In this document: positions 21,757 to 31,283 of the stretch, one piece after another
How the letters are laid out: each line of letters starts with the position of its first letter
How positions within the stretch are numbered: position 1 is the first letter of the stretch
From: Microcystis wesenbergii FACHB-1317
GTDB lineage: Bacteria; Cyanobacteriota; Cyanobacteriia; Cyanobacteriales; Microcystaceae
Length of the DNA stretch: 34,461 bases
NCBI RefSeq assembly: GCF_014696875.1
Contig: NZ_JACJQV010000114.1
Location: 1 to 34,461 of the forward strand
Direction: 5' to 3'
Notes under the pieces: model-generated
Seen by the model: only the letters and a program-made list of their open reading frames with translations
Database searches by the model: none
Told to the model about the DNA's origin: nothing
Made by a program: the position numbers and the translations under genes

Positions 21757-22104
21757 TTAACTATAGTTTTGTTGAGAATTAGAGAACTCAGATATTACTG
21801 GAAAAAATACTTTCCAAGCGGCCGTAATAATGGCACTCCCCAAAAGGATAATTAATGTCCAGACCTGATTTTTTTGGGTTCCTTCCACTGATTTTAGCCG
21901 ATTGTCGATGCCTTCGATTTTCTCATCTAACACTTTAATATCCCCCTTGATATCTGCTTGTCCTATCTCAAGTTTTGTTAAGCGATTATCTAATCGATCA
22001 AACCGTTCATCAATCTTATCGAATTTCTGGCTAACTTCCTTGATGCTGTCTTTGATTTCTTTAAGGACGACATCCAGGGAATAAGTAACAGTTTCGTTAG
22101 ACAT
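21757..22104 (-). CDS. Small coiled-coil, single-helix membrane protein, copy A
   Basis: A 115-residue protein with AGGAG 8 bp before its ATG. Residues about 10-80 are a heptad coiled coil (VSQKFDKIDERFDRLDNRL, then VLDEKIEGIDNRLKSVEG). A membrane helix WTLIILLGSAIITAAWKVFF follows, with a short polar tail. It resembles the adjacent copy B. Such proteins are widespread in cyanobacteria without a known role; tail anchoring is inferred. Confidence 0.75.
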   Translation of the reverse strand: MSNETVTYSLDVVLKEIKDSIKEVSQKFDKIDERFDRLDNRLTKLEIGQADIKGDIKVLDEKIEGIDNRLKSVEGTQKNQVWTLIILLGSAIITAAWKVFFPVISEFSNSQQNYS

Positions 22105-22217
22105 TGGCTAAACTCCTATACTGCATCTGGTTAGAATATAATTTTATCTTAGTCTAGGCTTTAAGAAAATTTTCTTTCAGGAGCGGTTAACTGTAGTCTT
22201 GTTGAGGATTGGAGAAC

Positions 22218-22526
22218 TCAGATATTATTGGAAAAAAAGACTTTCCAAGCAGCCGTAATAATGGCACTTCCCAAAAGGATAATCAATGTCCAGACCTGAT
22301 TTTTTTGGGTTCCCTCTACCGATATTAGCCGATTGTCGATGCCTTCGATTTTCTCGTCTAACACTTTAATATCCCCTTTGAGATCGGTTAATCCTATTTC
22401 TAGTTTGGTTAACCGATCTTCTACCTTGTCAAATCTTTCGTTAACCCGCTTCTCAAGCGAGTCAATCTTCCCCTCAATCCTTGTGAGGACAGCTTCTAGG
22501 GAATAAGTAACAGTTTCGTTAGACAT
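22218..22526 (-). CDS. Small coiled-coil, single-helix membrane protein, copy B
   Basis: A 102-residue product from ATG 22526, chosen because the same AGGAG-MSNETVTYSL start is present as in copy A; the open frame to 22625 has no site. The coiled coil, TQKNQVWTL and TM helix are nearly identical to copy A. The middle of the coiled coil differs (RIEGKIDSLEKRVNERFDK). The copies and their flanks form a tandem duplication of about 430 bp. Confidence 0.75.
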   Translation of the reverse strand: MSNETVTYSLEAVLTRIEGKIDSLEKRVNERFDKVEDRLTKLEIGLTDLKGDIKVLDEKIEGIDNRLISVEGTQKNQVWTLIILLGSAIITAAWKVFFSNNI

Positions 22527-22837
22527 TGGGTAAACTCCTATACTGCATCTGGTTGGATATAATTTTATCTCAAGTCTAGGCTTTTTGGCATTCCTTACCC
22601 CACAGTTAACTTCACTTCTGTTCAACCACTGAGACAGTGTTAGGTGAAAACTTCGCTACTTTCTTGTCACTGATTACCCGTTACTGTTCATTCTCTACGA
22701 AAAAACCCTAACTGCCAATTTTTTCGGGAACTTCCTAACATCCCATTCATCTTAAAGCCCATATTCCCCAAAGAAAAAAGGGGGAAATCCAGAGGAGTTT
22801 CCGGCTTTTTTCCTAGCCTCTCGGTTTTCTTTTGGTT

Positions 22838-24166
22838 TGACACTCCCATCGCACTCATGCGAGGGATTCTTCATTCACGGGGAGATGCCTTGCAAAAGCA
22901 GTGCCTTTACTTGGTCTTACTCTCCCTCCAGAAGCAGTAGCGGTATGCCCTACCGCCAAAATTCGTAAACCTTCATCTCGAATATTCTTAGCAGCATTGA
23001 TGTCTCTATCATGACTTTCTCCACATTTAGGACATTGCCAACTGCGAATATCTAAACTCAAACTATCCAGACGATTTAAGCAGTTACTACAAGTCTTGGA
23101 ACTAGGAAAAAATCTGTCAACTTCTATATAGATTTTTCCTTCCCATTCAGCCTTGTATTTTAACATAGTACAGAATTGACCCCAACCAGCATCACTAATT
23201 GATTTTGCTAGTTTCTGGTTTTTGACCATGGTTCTGACTGCCAGATTTTCCACCACTATGACTTGGTTTTCGTCAACTAATTTACGACTTAGTTTGTGGA
23301 GGAAATCTTCACGACAACGAACAATTTTAGAGTGAATTTTAGCAACTTTAACTCTAGCTTTATTTCGGTTGTTAGAGCCTTTTTGCTTGCGACTTAATTT
23401 CTTTTGTCTCCTCGCTAATCTCTGTTCGTACTTACGGTAGTATTTAGGATTCCCGTGTTTAGTCCCGTCTGATGTAATAGCAAAATGGGTTAGTCCAACG
23501 TCTATCCCGATAGCTTTTCCTTCTGATGATTTTTCGGGTAAATCCTGACCATCATCATAGAGACAAGATGCGAAATATTCTCCTGATGGATTAACTGAAA
23601 CCGTAACAGACTTTAAGTTTCCCTCTGGTGGCCGTGAAACTTGGCAATGGACTTCACCAATTTTAGGCAATACCAAAACATCATTTTTTAACTTACAGTG
23701 TTGAGGAAATCTAATCGACTGCCTATTTTGCTTTTTCTTGAAGTTAGGATATTTAGCTCTACCTTCAAAGAAATTAAGGAAAGCACTAGAAAGATTTAAA
23801 GCGGCTTGCTGTAATACCTGCGATGGTACTTCGCTTAACCACTCATGCTCTTTTTTTAGGGAAGGCAGCAGCTTAATTATTTCGTCTCTGCTTAATCCTT
23901 TTCCAGTTTGCTTGTAAGTTTCAGATGTCAAGTTTAGGGCGTAATTGTAAAACCATCTAGCACAGCCAAACGACTTGGCAAGCAAAACTGATTGCTCGCT
24001 TGTCGGATAGATTCTGTACTTAAACGCTTTTAACATCTTGTTTACCAGACTATATTTACTATGTTAAACTAGGCAAGACTAAACTGTCAAGGATTTAATC
24101 GTGCTTTGCGGTTCTATTCTGGTCGGGGTTTCATCCCTTCAGTACGAGGGTCTTCACCCCGACATC
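22838..24166 (-). mobile_element. TnpB-only IS605/IS1341-type insertion (ends approximate)
   Basis: The tnpB gene occupies almost the whole element and no TnpA was found. At the 3' side a perfect hairpin TCGCA-CTCA-TGCGA (22849-22862) contains the tnpB stop codon, next to TTTGACACTCCC. At the 5' side GTCGGGGT...ACCCCGAC with an inner CCCT...AGGG stem (about 24119-24165) could be the other end's hairpin. IS200/IS605 elements have hairpin ends and no inverted repeats, so exact borders cannot be fixed by eye. Confidence 0.6.
22855..24036 (-). CDS. tnpB: TnpB RNA-guided nuclease (IS605 OrfB)
   Basis: A 393-residue protein with the RuvC-like triad D179 (GIDVGL), E263 (VVENL) and D345 (DRDINAAKN), and a zinc ribbon C316-x2-C319 / C335-x2-C338. 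The N-terminus (LKAFKYRIYPTSEQ) is standard for OrfB. TnpB proteins are ancestors of Cas12 and cut DNA guided by an RNA made from the element's 3' end. All key residues are present, so it is probably active if the guide RNA is made. It is inserted between a small gene pair and alr. Confidence 0.93.
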   Translation of the reverse strand: MLKAFKYRIYPTSEQSVLLAKSFGCARWFYNYALNLTSETYKQTGKGLSRDEIIKLLPSLKKEHEWLSEVPSQVLQQAALNLSSAFLNFFEGRAKYPNFKKKQNRQSIRFPQHCKLKNDVLVLPKIGEVHCQVSRPPEGNLKSVTVSVNPSGEYFASCLYDDGQDLPEKSSEGKAIGIDVGLTHFAITSDGTKHGNPKYYRKYEQRLARRQKKLSRKQKGSNNRNKARVKVAKIHSKIVRCREDFLHKLSRKLVDENQVIVVENLAVRTMVKNQKLAKSISDAGWGQFCTMLKYKAEWEGKIYIEVDRFFPSSKTCSNCLNRLDSLSLDIRSWQCPKCGESHDRDINAAKNIRDEGLRILAVGHTATASGGRVRPSKGTAFARHLPVNEESLA

Positions 24167-24204
24167 TGTGATAAATTGGGTTATGTGTGCAAAGGAGTGA
24201 GCGA

Positions 24205-25401
24205 GTGGTGTTTAGCATCGAACCAAAAATTATCAATCCGCCCAAAAACCGTCATGATTATCAATTGTCGGAAGTAATTCGCTATCGTGCTTGGGTAGAG
24301 ATTGATCGCTCTGCCCTACAACAAAACGTGCGAAAAGTCAAGGCCTTATTAGCCCCAAAAACGGAATTAATGGCGGTAATTAAAGCCGATGCTTACGGAC
24401 ACGGGGCAGTTAAGGTGGCTAACAGCGTTTTAGAAGCTGGAGCGCAGTCTTTAGCCATCGCGACTATCGGGGAAGGTATCGAACTACGGGAAGCGGGAAT
24501 CGTTGCCCCAATTATGATTTTAGGGGCAGTGAACACCCCGGAAGAAGTGGCAGCCTTAGCCCATTGGCAATTGCAACCCACCCTGGTGCAAATCGAACAG
24601 GTGCAAATTTTTGCCAGCGTGATGAGACGCTTAGAGCAGCGGCTGCCGGTCCATATCAAACTAGATACGGGGATGTCTCGCTTAGGTACACAATGGCACA
24701 ACGGCACCAAATTCGTCGAACAGGTTTTAGAGGCTCCTAACCTGAAAATTGCCAGTATATACTCCCATTTTGCCACAGCTGACGATCCCAATCCCGAGAT
24801 CATGCAGTTACAACGGCAAAGATTCCAACAAGCGATCGCCGAGTTAAGATCAAAAGGTTATCATCCCCCCTGTCTACATTTAGCCAACTCTGCCGCTACC
24901 CTAAGCGATCGATCTCTGCACTACGATCGAGTTAGAGTCGGATTAGCTCTCTACGGTCTTTATCCCGCCAATCATCTCACCGATAAAGTCCCTTTGCAAC
25001 CGGTGCTGCAAATAAAAGCACGCATTGCCCAAGTCAAAACCATTGCCGCCGGTTCGGGAGTGAGTTATGGTCATCAGTACATAGCGACAAAAGACACCCG
25101 TATTGCTGTGGTCGGTATCGGTTACGCTGATGGAATTCCCCGCAATCTCTCCAATCGTTTAAAAGTATCCCTGAGAGGACGTTTAGTACCCCAAATCGGC
25201 GCGATAACCATGGATCAGTTAATGATTGACGTGAGCGAGATTCCAGAGGTAAAAACAGGGGAAATCGTCACACTTATCGGTAAAGACGGCCCACAGTGCA
25301 TCACCGCCGACGATTGGGCGCGGGATTTAGGTACGATATCCTGGGAGATTCTCTGCGGTTTTAAGCATCGTTTGCCGCGAGTTATTATTAGCAATGGCTA
25401 A
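24205..25401 (+). CDS. alr: Alanine racemase
   Basis: A PLP enzyme interconverting L- and D-alanine for peptidoglycan. VIKADAYGHG contains the PLP-binding Lys (K60 from this start). GYADG with the second catalytic Tyr region and AITMDQLMIDV lie in the C-terminal barrel. Starts: the frame opens at GTG 24187, but AAGGAG at 24192-24197 points to GTG 24205 (or GTG 24208). At 398 residues it is slightly longer than usual through an N-terminal extension. The IS605-type element lies just upstream and may have altered its promoter. Confidence 0.95.
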   Translation: MVFSIEPKIINPPKNRHDYQLSEVIRYRAWVEIDRSALQQNVRKVKALLAPKTELMAVIKADAYGHGAVKVANSVLEAGAQSLAIATIGEGIELREAGIVAPIMILGAVNTPEEVAALAHWQLQPTLVQIEQVQIFASVMRRLEQRLPVHIKLDTGMSRLGTQWHNGTKFVEQVLEAPNLKIASIYSHFATADDPNPEIMQLQRQRFQQAIAELRSKGYHPPCLHLANSAATLSDRSLHYDRVRVGLALYGLYPANHLTDKVPLQPVLQIKARIAQVKTIAAGSGVSYGHQYIATKDTRIAVVGIGYADGIPRNLSNRLKVSLRGRLVPQIGAITMDQLMIDVSEIPEVKTGEIVTLIGKDGPQCITADDWARDLGTISWEILCGFKHRLPRVIISNG

Positions 25402-25837
25402 TTAGGGTTTGCGGCAAAAAGTTTTTCCTGGGGGCAGGGTGTGGGGTGTAGGGTGTAGGGTGTAGGGTGTAGGGTTTTAGCGATTTTGAGGGGGTCAATT
25501 ACCTAATTTTCAGGGAAAAAGTCCCGGAATTTTCCACCCGATCACTCCCATATCTGGTACTTTTTGGAAACCAAAAAGTCTAAAAGTCTTACCCAACAAG
25601 GTTTTCACATTTATTGAGCAAGCCCTAATTATGGCGGTGATCTTAAAAAATGTCAATTGGCGGCAATTCTTACTGTTGACTGGTGAGATGTGTAATTAAT
25701 TTTGCTTAGGTGCTTACCGCTGCCAAGTGCGATCGCTAATTGCTAGGCTAGATTAGGGGATGAATTCTCCAGTGCTTTAGGTTAGAATAAACAGGGTTAA
25801 TCGACGGCAAATGATTAGTTTTACCCTAGAGGCAGCG
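25402..25837. other. Intergenic region with minisatellite and hairpin
   Basis: Between alr and the P450 gene. It contains a TGTAGGG minisatellite (about 25436-25478, five or so 7-8 bp units) and a perfect 9-bp hairpin ACTTTTTGG-AAA-CCAAAAAGT (25559-25579). TTAGAATAA near 25781 could be a -10 region for the P450, with no clear -35. No further gene was seen. Confidence 0.6.
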
Positions 25838-27142
25838 ATGACTACAAGCAAAGATTTACCCCTACCCCCCGGCAGTTTCGGATTACCCCTATTAGGAGAA
25901 ACAATCGCTTTTTTGACCGATGGGGATTTTGCCAGTAAACGTCATAATAAATATGGTCAACTTTTCCGTACTCATATTTTTGGCAGTCCCACGATTATTT
26001 TATCCGGTACCGAAGCTAACCGTTTTCTCCTCAGCAACGAGAATAAATACTTTGCCGCAACTTGGCCTAAAAGTACCAAAACTCTCTTAGGTAGCGCATC
26101 TTTAGCGGTGCATACGGGAGATGTTCACGCTTCCCGTCGTCGTTTAATCTATCAAGCTTTTCAACCCCGCTCCCTAGCAAGTTATATCCCTACGGTAGAA
26201 ACAATTACCGCTCACTATTTAGAGCGTTGGCAAACCGCAAAAACCCTGTCATGGTATCCTGAATTAAGAAACTATACTCTCGATATCGCCTGTAAATTAT
26301 TTATCGGTCTTGACCAGGGTTCTGCTACCAAATTAGGAGAAGTTTTTGATACTTGGTGTGCGGGACTATTTACCCTTCCCCTTCCCCTTCCCTGGACAGC
26401 TTTCGGCAAAGCATTACGCTGTCGAGAAGAATTACTGCAAGCGCTCGAAACTATCATTTTAGAAAGACAAAAAAATGATGACTTAGGCCAAGATGCTCTG
26501 GCTATCCTTTTACAAGCTAAAGACGAAAACGGTCAAAGTTTATCCTTAGCGGAATTAAAGGATCAAGTGCTATTATTACTCTTTGCTGGTCATGAAACTT
26601 TAACCTCCGCTATCGCCACTTTCTGCCTACAAATGGCACTGCATCCCGATATTTTTCAGCTTGTATTGGAGGAAATAACTAATTTTGATCTATCCACTCC
26701 TTTAAGCGTTGATACCCTCAAACAGATGACCTATTTAGATCGCGTTTTAAAGGAAGTTTTACGTTTTACTCCCCCCGTGGGAGGAGGATTCCGTCGGGTA
26801 ATAGAAGACTGTCAATTTAACGGTTATCATTTGCCGAAAGGATGGGTAGTGCAGTATCAAATCAGCAATACCCATAAAGATAATAATATTTATTCCCATC
26901 CTGAAACCTTCGATCCCGATCGCTTTTTAGCCGAGGAAAAACCCTACGGATATATCCCCTTTGGTGCGGGATTGCGCGAATGTATCGGCAAGGAATTCGC
27001 TCGTTTAGAGATGAAAATTTTAGCCGTTCGTTTAGTAGAAAAATACGATTGGCAATTACTCCCTAATCAAGATCTCACCCTCACCACTATCCCCACTCCC
27101 CATCCTCGCGACGGTTTACAAGTCACCTTTAAACCCCGTTAA
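25838..27142 (+). CDS. Cytochrome P450, CYP120 type
   Basis: A 434-residue protein from ATG 25838 (the frame opens at 25811). Conserved P450 features: PPGSFGLPLLGETI at the N-terminus, I-helix LLFAGHETLTSA, KEVLR (ExxR), and the heme loop FGAGLRECIGKEFARLE with Cys382 as heme ligand. Overall it closely resembles cyanobacterial CYP120A, the Synechocystis member of which hydroxylates retinoic acid and related retinoids. No membrane anchor is seen, so it is probably soluble. Redox partners are not encoded nearby. Confidence 0.9.
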   Translation: MTTSKDLPLPPGSFGLPLLGETIAFLTDGDFASKRHNKYGQLFRTHIFGSPTIILSGTEANRFLLSNENKYFAATWPKSTKTLLGSASLAVHTGDVHASRRRLIYQAFQPRSLASYIPTVETITAHYLERWQTAKTLSWYPELRNYTLDIACKLFIGLDQGSATKLGEVFDTWCAGLFTLPLPLPWTAFGKALRCREELLQALETIILERQKNDDLGQDALAILLQAKDENGQSLSLAELKDQVLLLLFAGHETLTSAIATFCLQMALHPDIFQLVLEEITNFDLSTPLSVDTLKQMTYLDRVLKEVLRFTPPVGGGFRRVIEDCQFNGYHLPKGWVVQYQISNTHKDNNIYSHPETFDPDRFLAEEKPYGYIPFGAGLRECIGKEFARLEMKILAVRLVEKYDWQLLPNQDLTLTTIPTPHPRDGLQVTFKPR

Positions 27143-27190
27143 CCAGTTAGGATAAAAAAACTTTAAAAACAGTTTAGCGTTTTTCTCGTA

Positions 27191-27219
27191 GCCGTGAAAT
27201 TTATTTCACGGCCTTTATT
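27191..27219. terminator. Bidirectional terminator between convergent genes
   Basis: GCCGTGAAA-TTTA-TTTCACGGC (27191-27212) followed by CTTTATT lies between the convergent P450 and AarF-kinase genes. The 9-bp GC-headed stem and T-rich tail fit an intrinsic terminator. Confidence 0.7.
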
Positions 27220-27264
27220 GTCGGAAATGCTCAGATTTTGAGCCGTCGGTGGAACTGACAGAGG

Positions 27265-29256
27265 TTAATCGGCAGCGGGTAAAGCTTTCGATAATTCTCC
27301 ATTTTGCCGATGATTTGGTCTATCAAATTCGAGAACTAGGTAACGAATTAAACGCGCTAGGGATTTTTGTAGCAAACCTTCAGCAATTTTTTGTCCCATC
27401 TGTTGGGTTTCCGGTTTAGCGATTAGTTTCGTCATCACTGGCACCATAGCCATGGCATCAAATCCTTTTGTTTCCTGTAAAATACTAAAGATGTTGCGAA
27501 GATGCTCAAAACTCTTAGCATCACCCAACAATTCTGGGGGAGTTTCTTGTACCGCTAAACCCACCTGTTGCCGGAAATTAACCGTGAGATTAAACCAAGT
27601 GCGACGACCGAAATTATCGAGGGTATTTACTAACTCATTAACTAACTTTTCGCGGATAAATATACCCCTGTCTGACAGAAGAAAATCTAATGCTTGTTCG
27701 GTGACTTTCTCGAAGTTAAAATCATTAGAATCTTTAGCATTACGCAAGAGATTTTCTAAACGATTCCAGCGAAAAGTACCGTCTTTAAACAATAAATCTC
27801 GCAAGGAATCTCGCAACTCCGTGGAAGGATCGGTGAGCAGACGTTTAGCAATATAAGGATAGGCTTTACTCAGTACCTTAAAATTAGGATCGATGCCAAT
27901 TGCTATTCCCTCTAAAGTCACCATTGAGCGAATAATTAGGGCATAATAGGCAGGAACTCGAAAGGGAAACTCATACATCATCGCCGACATTTTATCGGTG
28001 ATACTTTTAAAGTTTAATTCTGCCACACTCGCCCCTAAAGCATTACCGAAAACTTCCGAAAAAGCGGGAACGATTGGCTCTAAATTGGTGGTTGGTGATA
28101 GGAAGTCTAACTTAACGTAATCCTTGGCCAAAGACTCAAAATCCCGGTTGACTAAATGGACCACCGCTTCGATTAAACCGTAGCGTTGATAGGGTTCAAT
28201 ATTGCTCATCATGCCGAAATCAAGATAAGCTAATTTACCGTCAGGAGTCGCTAATAAATTACCCGGATGGGGATCCGCATGGAAAAATCCGTGTTCAAGT
28301 AATTGACGCAAAGAACACTGCACCCCCACATTAACTAAGTGGGTGGCATCAATACCCTGAGCTTGAATTTCTTTGATATTAGTTAATTTTGTGCCGTCCA
28401 CCCACTCCATGGTTAAAACCCTTCGGCCGGTATATTTCCAGTAGATTTTGGGGATGTAAATTTCGGCAATATGACCATAAAGTTGAGCGAATTTTTCGGC
28501 GTTTTGTCCTTCGTGAAGATAATTAATTTCTTCAAAAATACGACCAGCTAATTCGTCGGTAATTGCCACTAAATCGGAGCGAAGTCTTTTAACATTAATT
28601 TTCGCCCAACTCGCCAAACTACGCATGATATACACATCTAAAGTTATACAGCGAATCAAATCGGGACGCTGTACTTTAACGGCGACTCTCTCTCCGGTTT
28701 TTAATTTACCTTTGTAAACTTGTCCTAGGGAAGCGGCCGCTATGGGATTGGGGGATAATTCTGCATAAATTTCTTCAGGAGAATAACCTAATTCTTCTTC
28801 GATAAAACGATAGGCAATTTCGTTAGGAAAAGAGGGAATTTGATCCTGGAGAGTGGTTAATTCTTCTAAATATAAAGGCGGTACTAAATCAGGCCGGGTA
28901 GAGAGAGCTTGACCGATCTTAATATAGGTGGGTCCCAATTTGGTCAACATTTCCCGCAATTGTACGGCCCGTCTAATTTCATTTTTTGGCGATTTTCCCC
29001 GCAGTTTATCCCACCAGATACCGATGACAAAAGATAAAACCGGTAGGGCAATTTCGATTAATCTCCCCACAACGTCTAGAGGTCGCCGACGGTAATAGTC
29101 GTTAATAACTTGGGGATTGTAGCGCCAACTCTCGGCTACGTTGTCATCCATGGGGCCGATATTTTCCCGATGCTCTTCGGGAATATGCACGGGCTGCACT
29201 TCAACAGTAATCGCTTCTTCGGGTTGCGTCTCTGGGGAGATCATCTGTTCGGACAT
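27265..29256 (-). CDS. AarF/UbiB-family (ABC1) atypical kinase
   Basis: A 663-residue protein. The KxGQ motif is in YIKIGQALSTRPDL, the alanine-rich loop is AAASLGQVYKG followed by VAVKVQRP with the catalytic Lys, and HADPHPGNLL and YLDFGMM provide the catalytic and metal-binding Asp residues. Members support quinone or prenyl-lipid metabolism; cyanobacterial and plastid homologues act on plastoquinone/tocopherol metabolism or stress responses. A hydrophobic segment (IALPVLSFVIGIWW) precedes the domain, and the C-terminal 150 residues are mainly helical. The precise substrate is unknown. Confidence 0.9.
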   Translation of the reverse strand: MSEQMISPETQPEEAITVEVQPVHIPEEHRENIGPMDDNVAESWRYNPQVINDYYRRRPLDVVGRLIEIALPVLSFVIGIWWDKLRGKSPKNEIRRAVQLREMLTKLGPTYIKIGQALSTRPDLVPPLYLEELTTLQDQIPSFPNEIAYRFIEEELGYSPEEIYAELSPNPIAAASLGQVYKGKLKTGERVAVKVQRPDLIRCITLDVYIMRSLASWAKINVKRLRSDLVAITDELAGRIFEEINYLHEGQNAEKFAQLYGHIAEIYIPKIYWKYTGRRVLTMEWVDGTKLTNIKEIQAQGIDATHLVNVGVQCSLRQLLEHGFFHADPHPGNLLATPDGKLAYLDFGMMSNIEPYQRYGLIEAVVHLVNRDFESLAKDYVKLDFLSPTTNLEPIVPAFSEVFGNALGASVAELNFKSITDKMSAMMYEFPFRVPAYYALIIRSMVTLEGIAIGIDPNFKVLSKAYPYIAKRLLTDPSTELRDSLRDLLFKDGTFRWNRLENLLRNAKDSNDFNFEKVTEQALDFLLSDRGIFIREKLVNELVNTLDNFGRRTWFNLTVNFRQQVGLAVQETPPELLGDAKSFEHLRNIFSILQETKGFDAMAMVPVMTKLIAKPETQQMGQKIAEGLLQKSLARLIRYLVLEFDRPNHRQNGELSKALPAAD

Positions 29257-29427
29257 AGTTCGGTGACAAGGCAGGGTGATTTGTAAACTATTGTAACAAG
29301 TATCGGCTTGCTGCCCGATCTTGTTTTTGTCTCCCCGAATGGTTATCGGTGTTTTTGACGATTTCGAGGCTGATAAGCTGTTCGTAATTTAAATTGCTTG
29401 TTGAGATCAGGCGGTCGGCAGGCTTCG

Positions 29428-30519
29428 TTAATGCCTCTCAAAGTATTCTACAATAGCTCTCGCTATCGATTCTGCACCATCTTTAGGCAGTTTAACCTTT
29501 AATCTTGGCGGTTGGGGAGCTTGCCGCAAAAAGTCCCAATTACCTTGAAAAAATTCTTCACTGCTAATAATTTGATGATAACTATAATCTTGGATTCCAG
29601 CCAATAAAATCGCTGATTCGGCAAAACCTTCTCGCATCAGAGAAACAATCGGAACCTCTAATTTTAAAGCCTCGGCAAAGGTACTATATCCCGGTTTGGA
29701 AATAATTCGATCGCACAGGGGCATAAAATCCACGGGACGATAGCTCCGATCTGGTTTATCCTGTAAGCGGACTAAATTGGGCAGTTCGGGGGCGTTTTTT
29801 TCAAAAGTGATAAATTGCCAATCGGGAAAACTGGCGAGATTATCATAGGGAATTGCTTCTAATCCTAACCCACCAAAACTCAATAAAATAGTTTTTTCTT
29901 TGGGGGCATTTAGCTTAAACTCCTGTCGCAATTCTTCTTCACTGTAGCGGGGTGTACCCCCAGTTAAATTTGCTTCTGTAACGTGAGGAAATGCTGTCAT
30001 CGCTTCTGCTAAAGGCAGTTTAAATAAGTGATCGCATTGATTATAACAACGACTAATCCAATCACTAATACTGGCAAATTCTTCACCCCAATCACGATAG
30101 ATAAAATCCCAGCCGAAGTTACCAATCATCCAACAAGGAAGCCCCGCACTTTTGGCAATTAGTGCCGCTAAAGGCGGTAAATCGGCCACAACTAAACCCA
30201 CACGATTAGTTTTAATAAAATTAACTTCACTGGCAATAATTGACCTTGATTGAGCAATTATTTGTTCTAATTTTTCTTTAGTAGCTAATTTATCCATCGT
30301 TAAACTATCCGATTGGATTACCCCCACATCAAACCCCCGGGGTCTTTGAATATATTCTCCGGATATATAGGAATCTAATAACCAGCGCGGGGCTGTGGTG
30401 ACTAATATCGGCAAAATTTCGGGATTAAGTTCAATAATATTAGCTACCACCGAAGCACTGCGGACAGCATGGCCAAAACCATGATTAGTAACGGCAAAAT
30501 AAACAACAGGACGAGACAT
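29428..30519 (-). CDS. MurG-like (GT28-type) glycosyltransferase
   Basis: A 363-residue protein from ATG 30519; the frame opens at a TTG three codons earlier. The N-terminal Rossmann half begins VVYFAVTNHGFGHAVRS, like the GHG loop of MurG. The C-terminal half has LLSFGGLGLEAIP and RIISKPGYSTFAEAL, the usual donor-binding site. It also resembles the N-terminal part of plant L-arabinokinase-like proteins. A nucleotide sugar is likely used, but acceptor and product are unknown. Confidence 0.78.
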   Translation of the reverse strand: MSRPVVYFAVTNHGFGHAVRSASVVANIIELNPEILPILVTTAPRWLLDSYISGEYIQRPRGFDVGVIQSDSLTMDKLATKEKLEQIIAQSRSIIASEVNFIKTNRVGLVVADLPPLAALIAKSAGLPCWMIGNFGWDFIYRDWGEEFASISDWISRCYNQCDHLFKLPLAEAMTAFPHVTEANLTGGTPRYSEEELRQEFKLNAPKEKTILLSFGGLGLEAIPYDNLASFPDWQFITFEKNAPELPNLVRLQDKPDRSYRPVDFMPLCDRIISKPGYSTFAEALKLEVPIVSLMREGFAESAILLAGIQDYSYHQIISSEEFFQGNWDFLRQAPQPPRLKVKLPKDGAESIARAIVEYFERH

Positions 30520-30593
30520 AAATATCAAGTAAGGTGAGAATAATAAGCGATAAATTTTGTTTTTCAGACCGTAGATAATAATTACCCTTAATT

Positions 30594-31283
30594 TTAGGGA
30601 GGCAAATGAGGCAGTATATAAATACTAGCAAAAGCATAATATTCCGCTCCCGGTTGACAAGCTTCTTGCAGTAAAGATAAAACCTCCGAGTCTCCTTGTT
30701 TGGCGTAACGTAATAATGCTAACAACTTTTTAATATATTGACTACGATGGTTGATTAATTCTTTTCGTCCACGCATACCATTGAGATCGAACAAATCTTC
30801 AACAATTTGACCACGCCGATCCCGACCATAAACACTGGCTAATTTTGCCATTTCATCCCAAACAAATTCAAGATGTGTATTCGGATCGGTTACTCCATCC
30901 GTGGGGTCTATTAACAGAGGATTTCCTGTGATATCATCGAGAGGAAAATTTGTGCCTTTGTGATTGGCATCATTACATTTATCACAAGAAAGCAGTAAAT
31001 TCTCCCAAGTAAAAGTCAGATTAGGATACTGGCTTTTTGGATAAAAATGTTTGATCGCTCCGTAAGTTACCACTGTAATCTTACTTTCACAGTAAGCGCA
31101 TTTCCCATTAAACATTTTAACTAATGCTTCTTTAACTTGCGGATGACTGTATTTATTTTGTGCTTTGTTAATTTGAGATTTAGTTGCCTTGTTGTCTGAT
31201 TTTATTGATTCTAAAGCCTCTAGCCAACGAGCGGCATTTTTAGCTAATACGCGTGGCTTTGATATTCTCGTGACAGGAATCAA
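30594..31283 (-). CDS. ptuB: Septu system HNH endonuclease PtuB
   Basis: A 229-residue protein of the TIGR02646-like HNH family. CAYCES (C-x2-C), IKHFYPKSQYPNLTFTWENL and LLSCDKCN give the HNH and zinc positions. The start TTG overlaps the ptuA stop (TTGA), so the two genes are coupled. In Septu, PtuA ATPase and PtuB nuclease assemble to restrict phage. No reverse transcriptase is nearby, so this is not the retron-linked variety. Confidence 0.88.
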   Translation of the reverse strand: MIPVTRISKPRVLAKNAARWLEALESIKSDNKATKSQINKAQNKYSHPQVKEALVKMFNGKCAYCESKITVVTYGAIKHFYPKSQYPNLTFTWENLLLSCDKCNDANHKGTNFPLDDITGNPLLIDPTDGVTDPNTHLEFVWDEMAKLASVYGRDRRGQIVEDLFDLNGMRGRKELINHRSQYIKKLLALLRYAKQGDSEVLSLLQEACQPGAEYYAFASIYILPHLPP

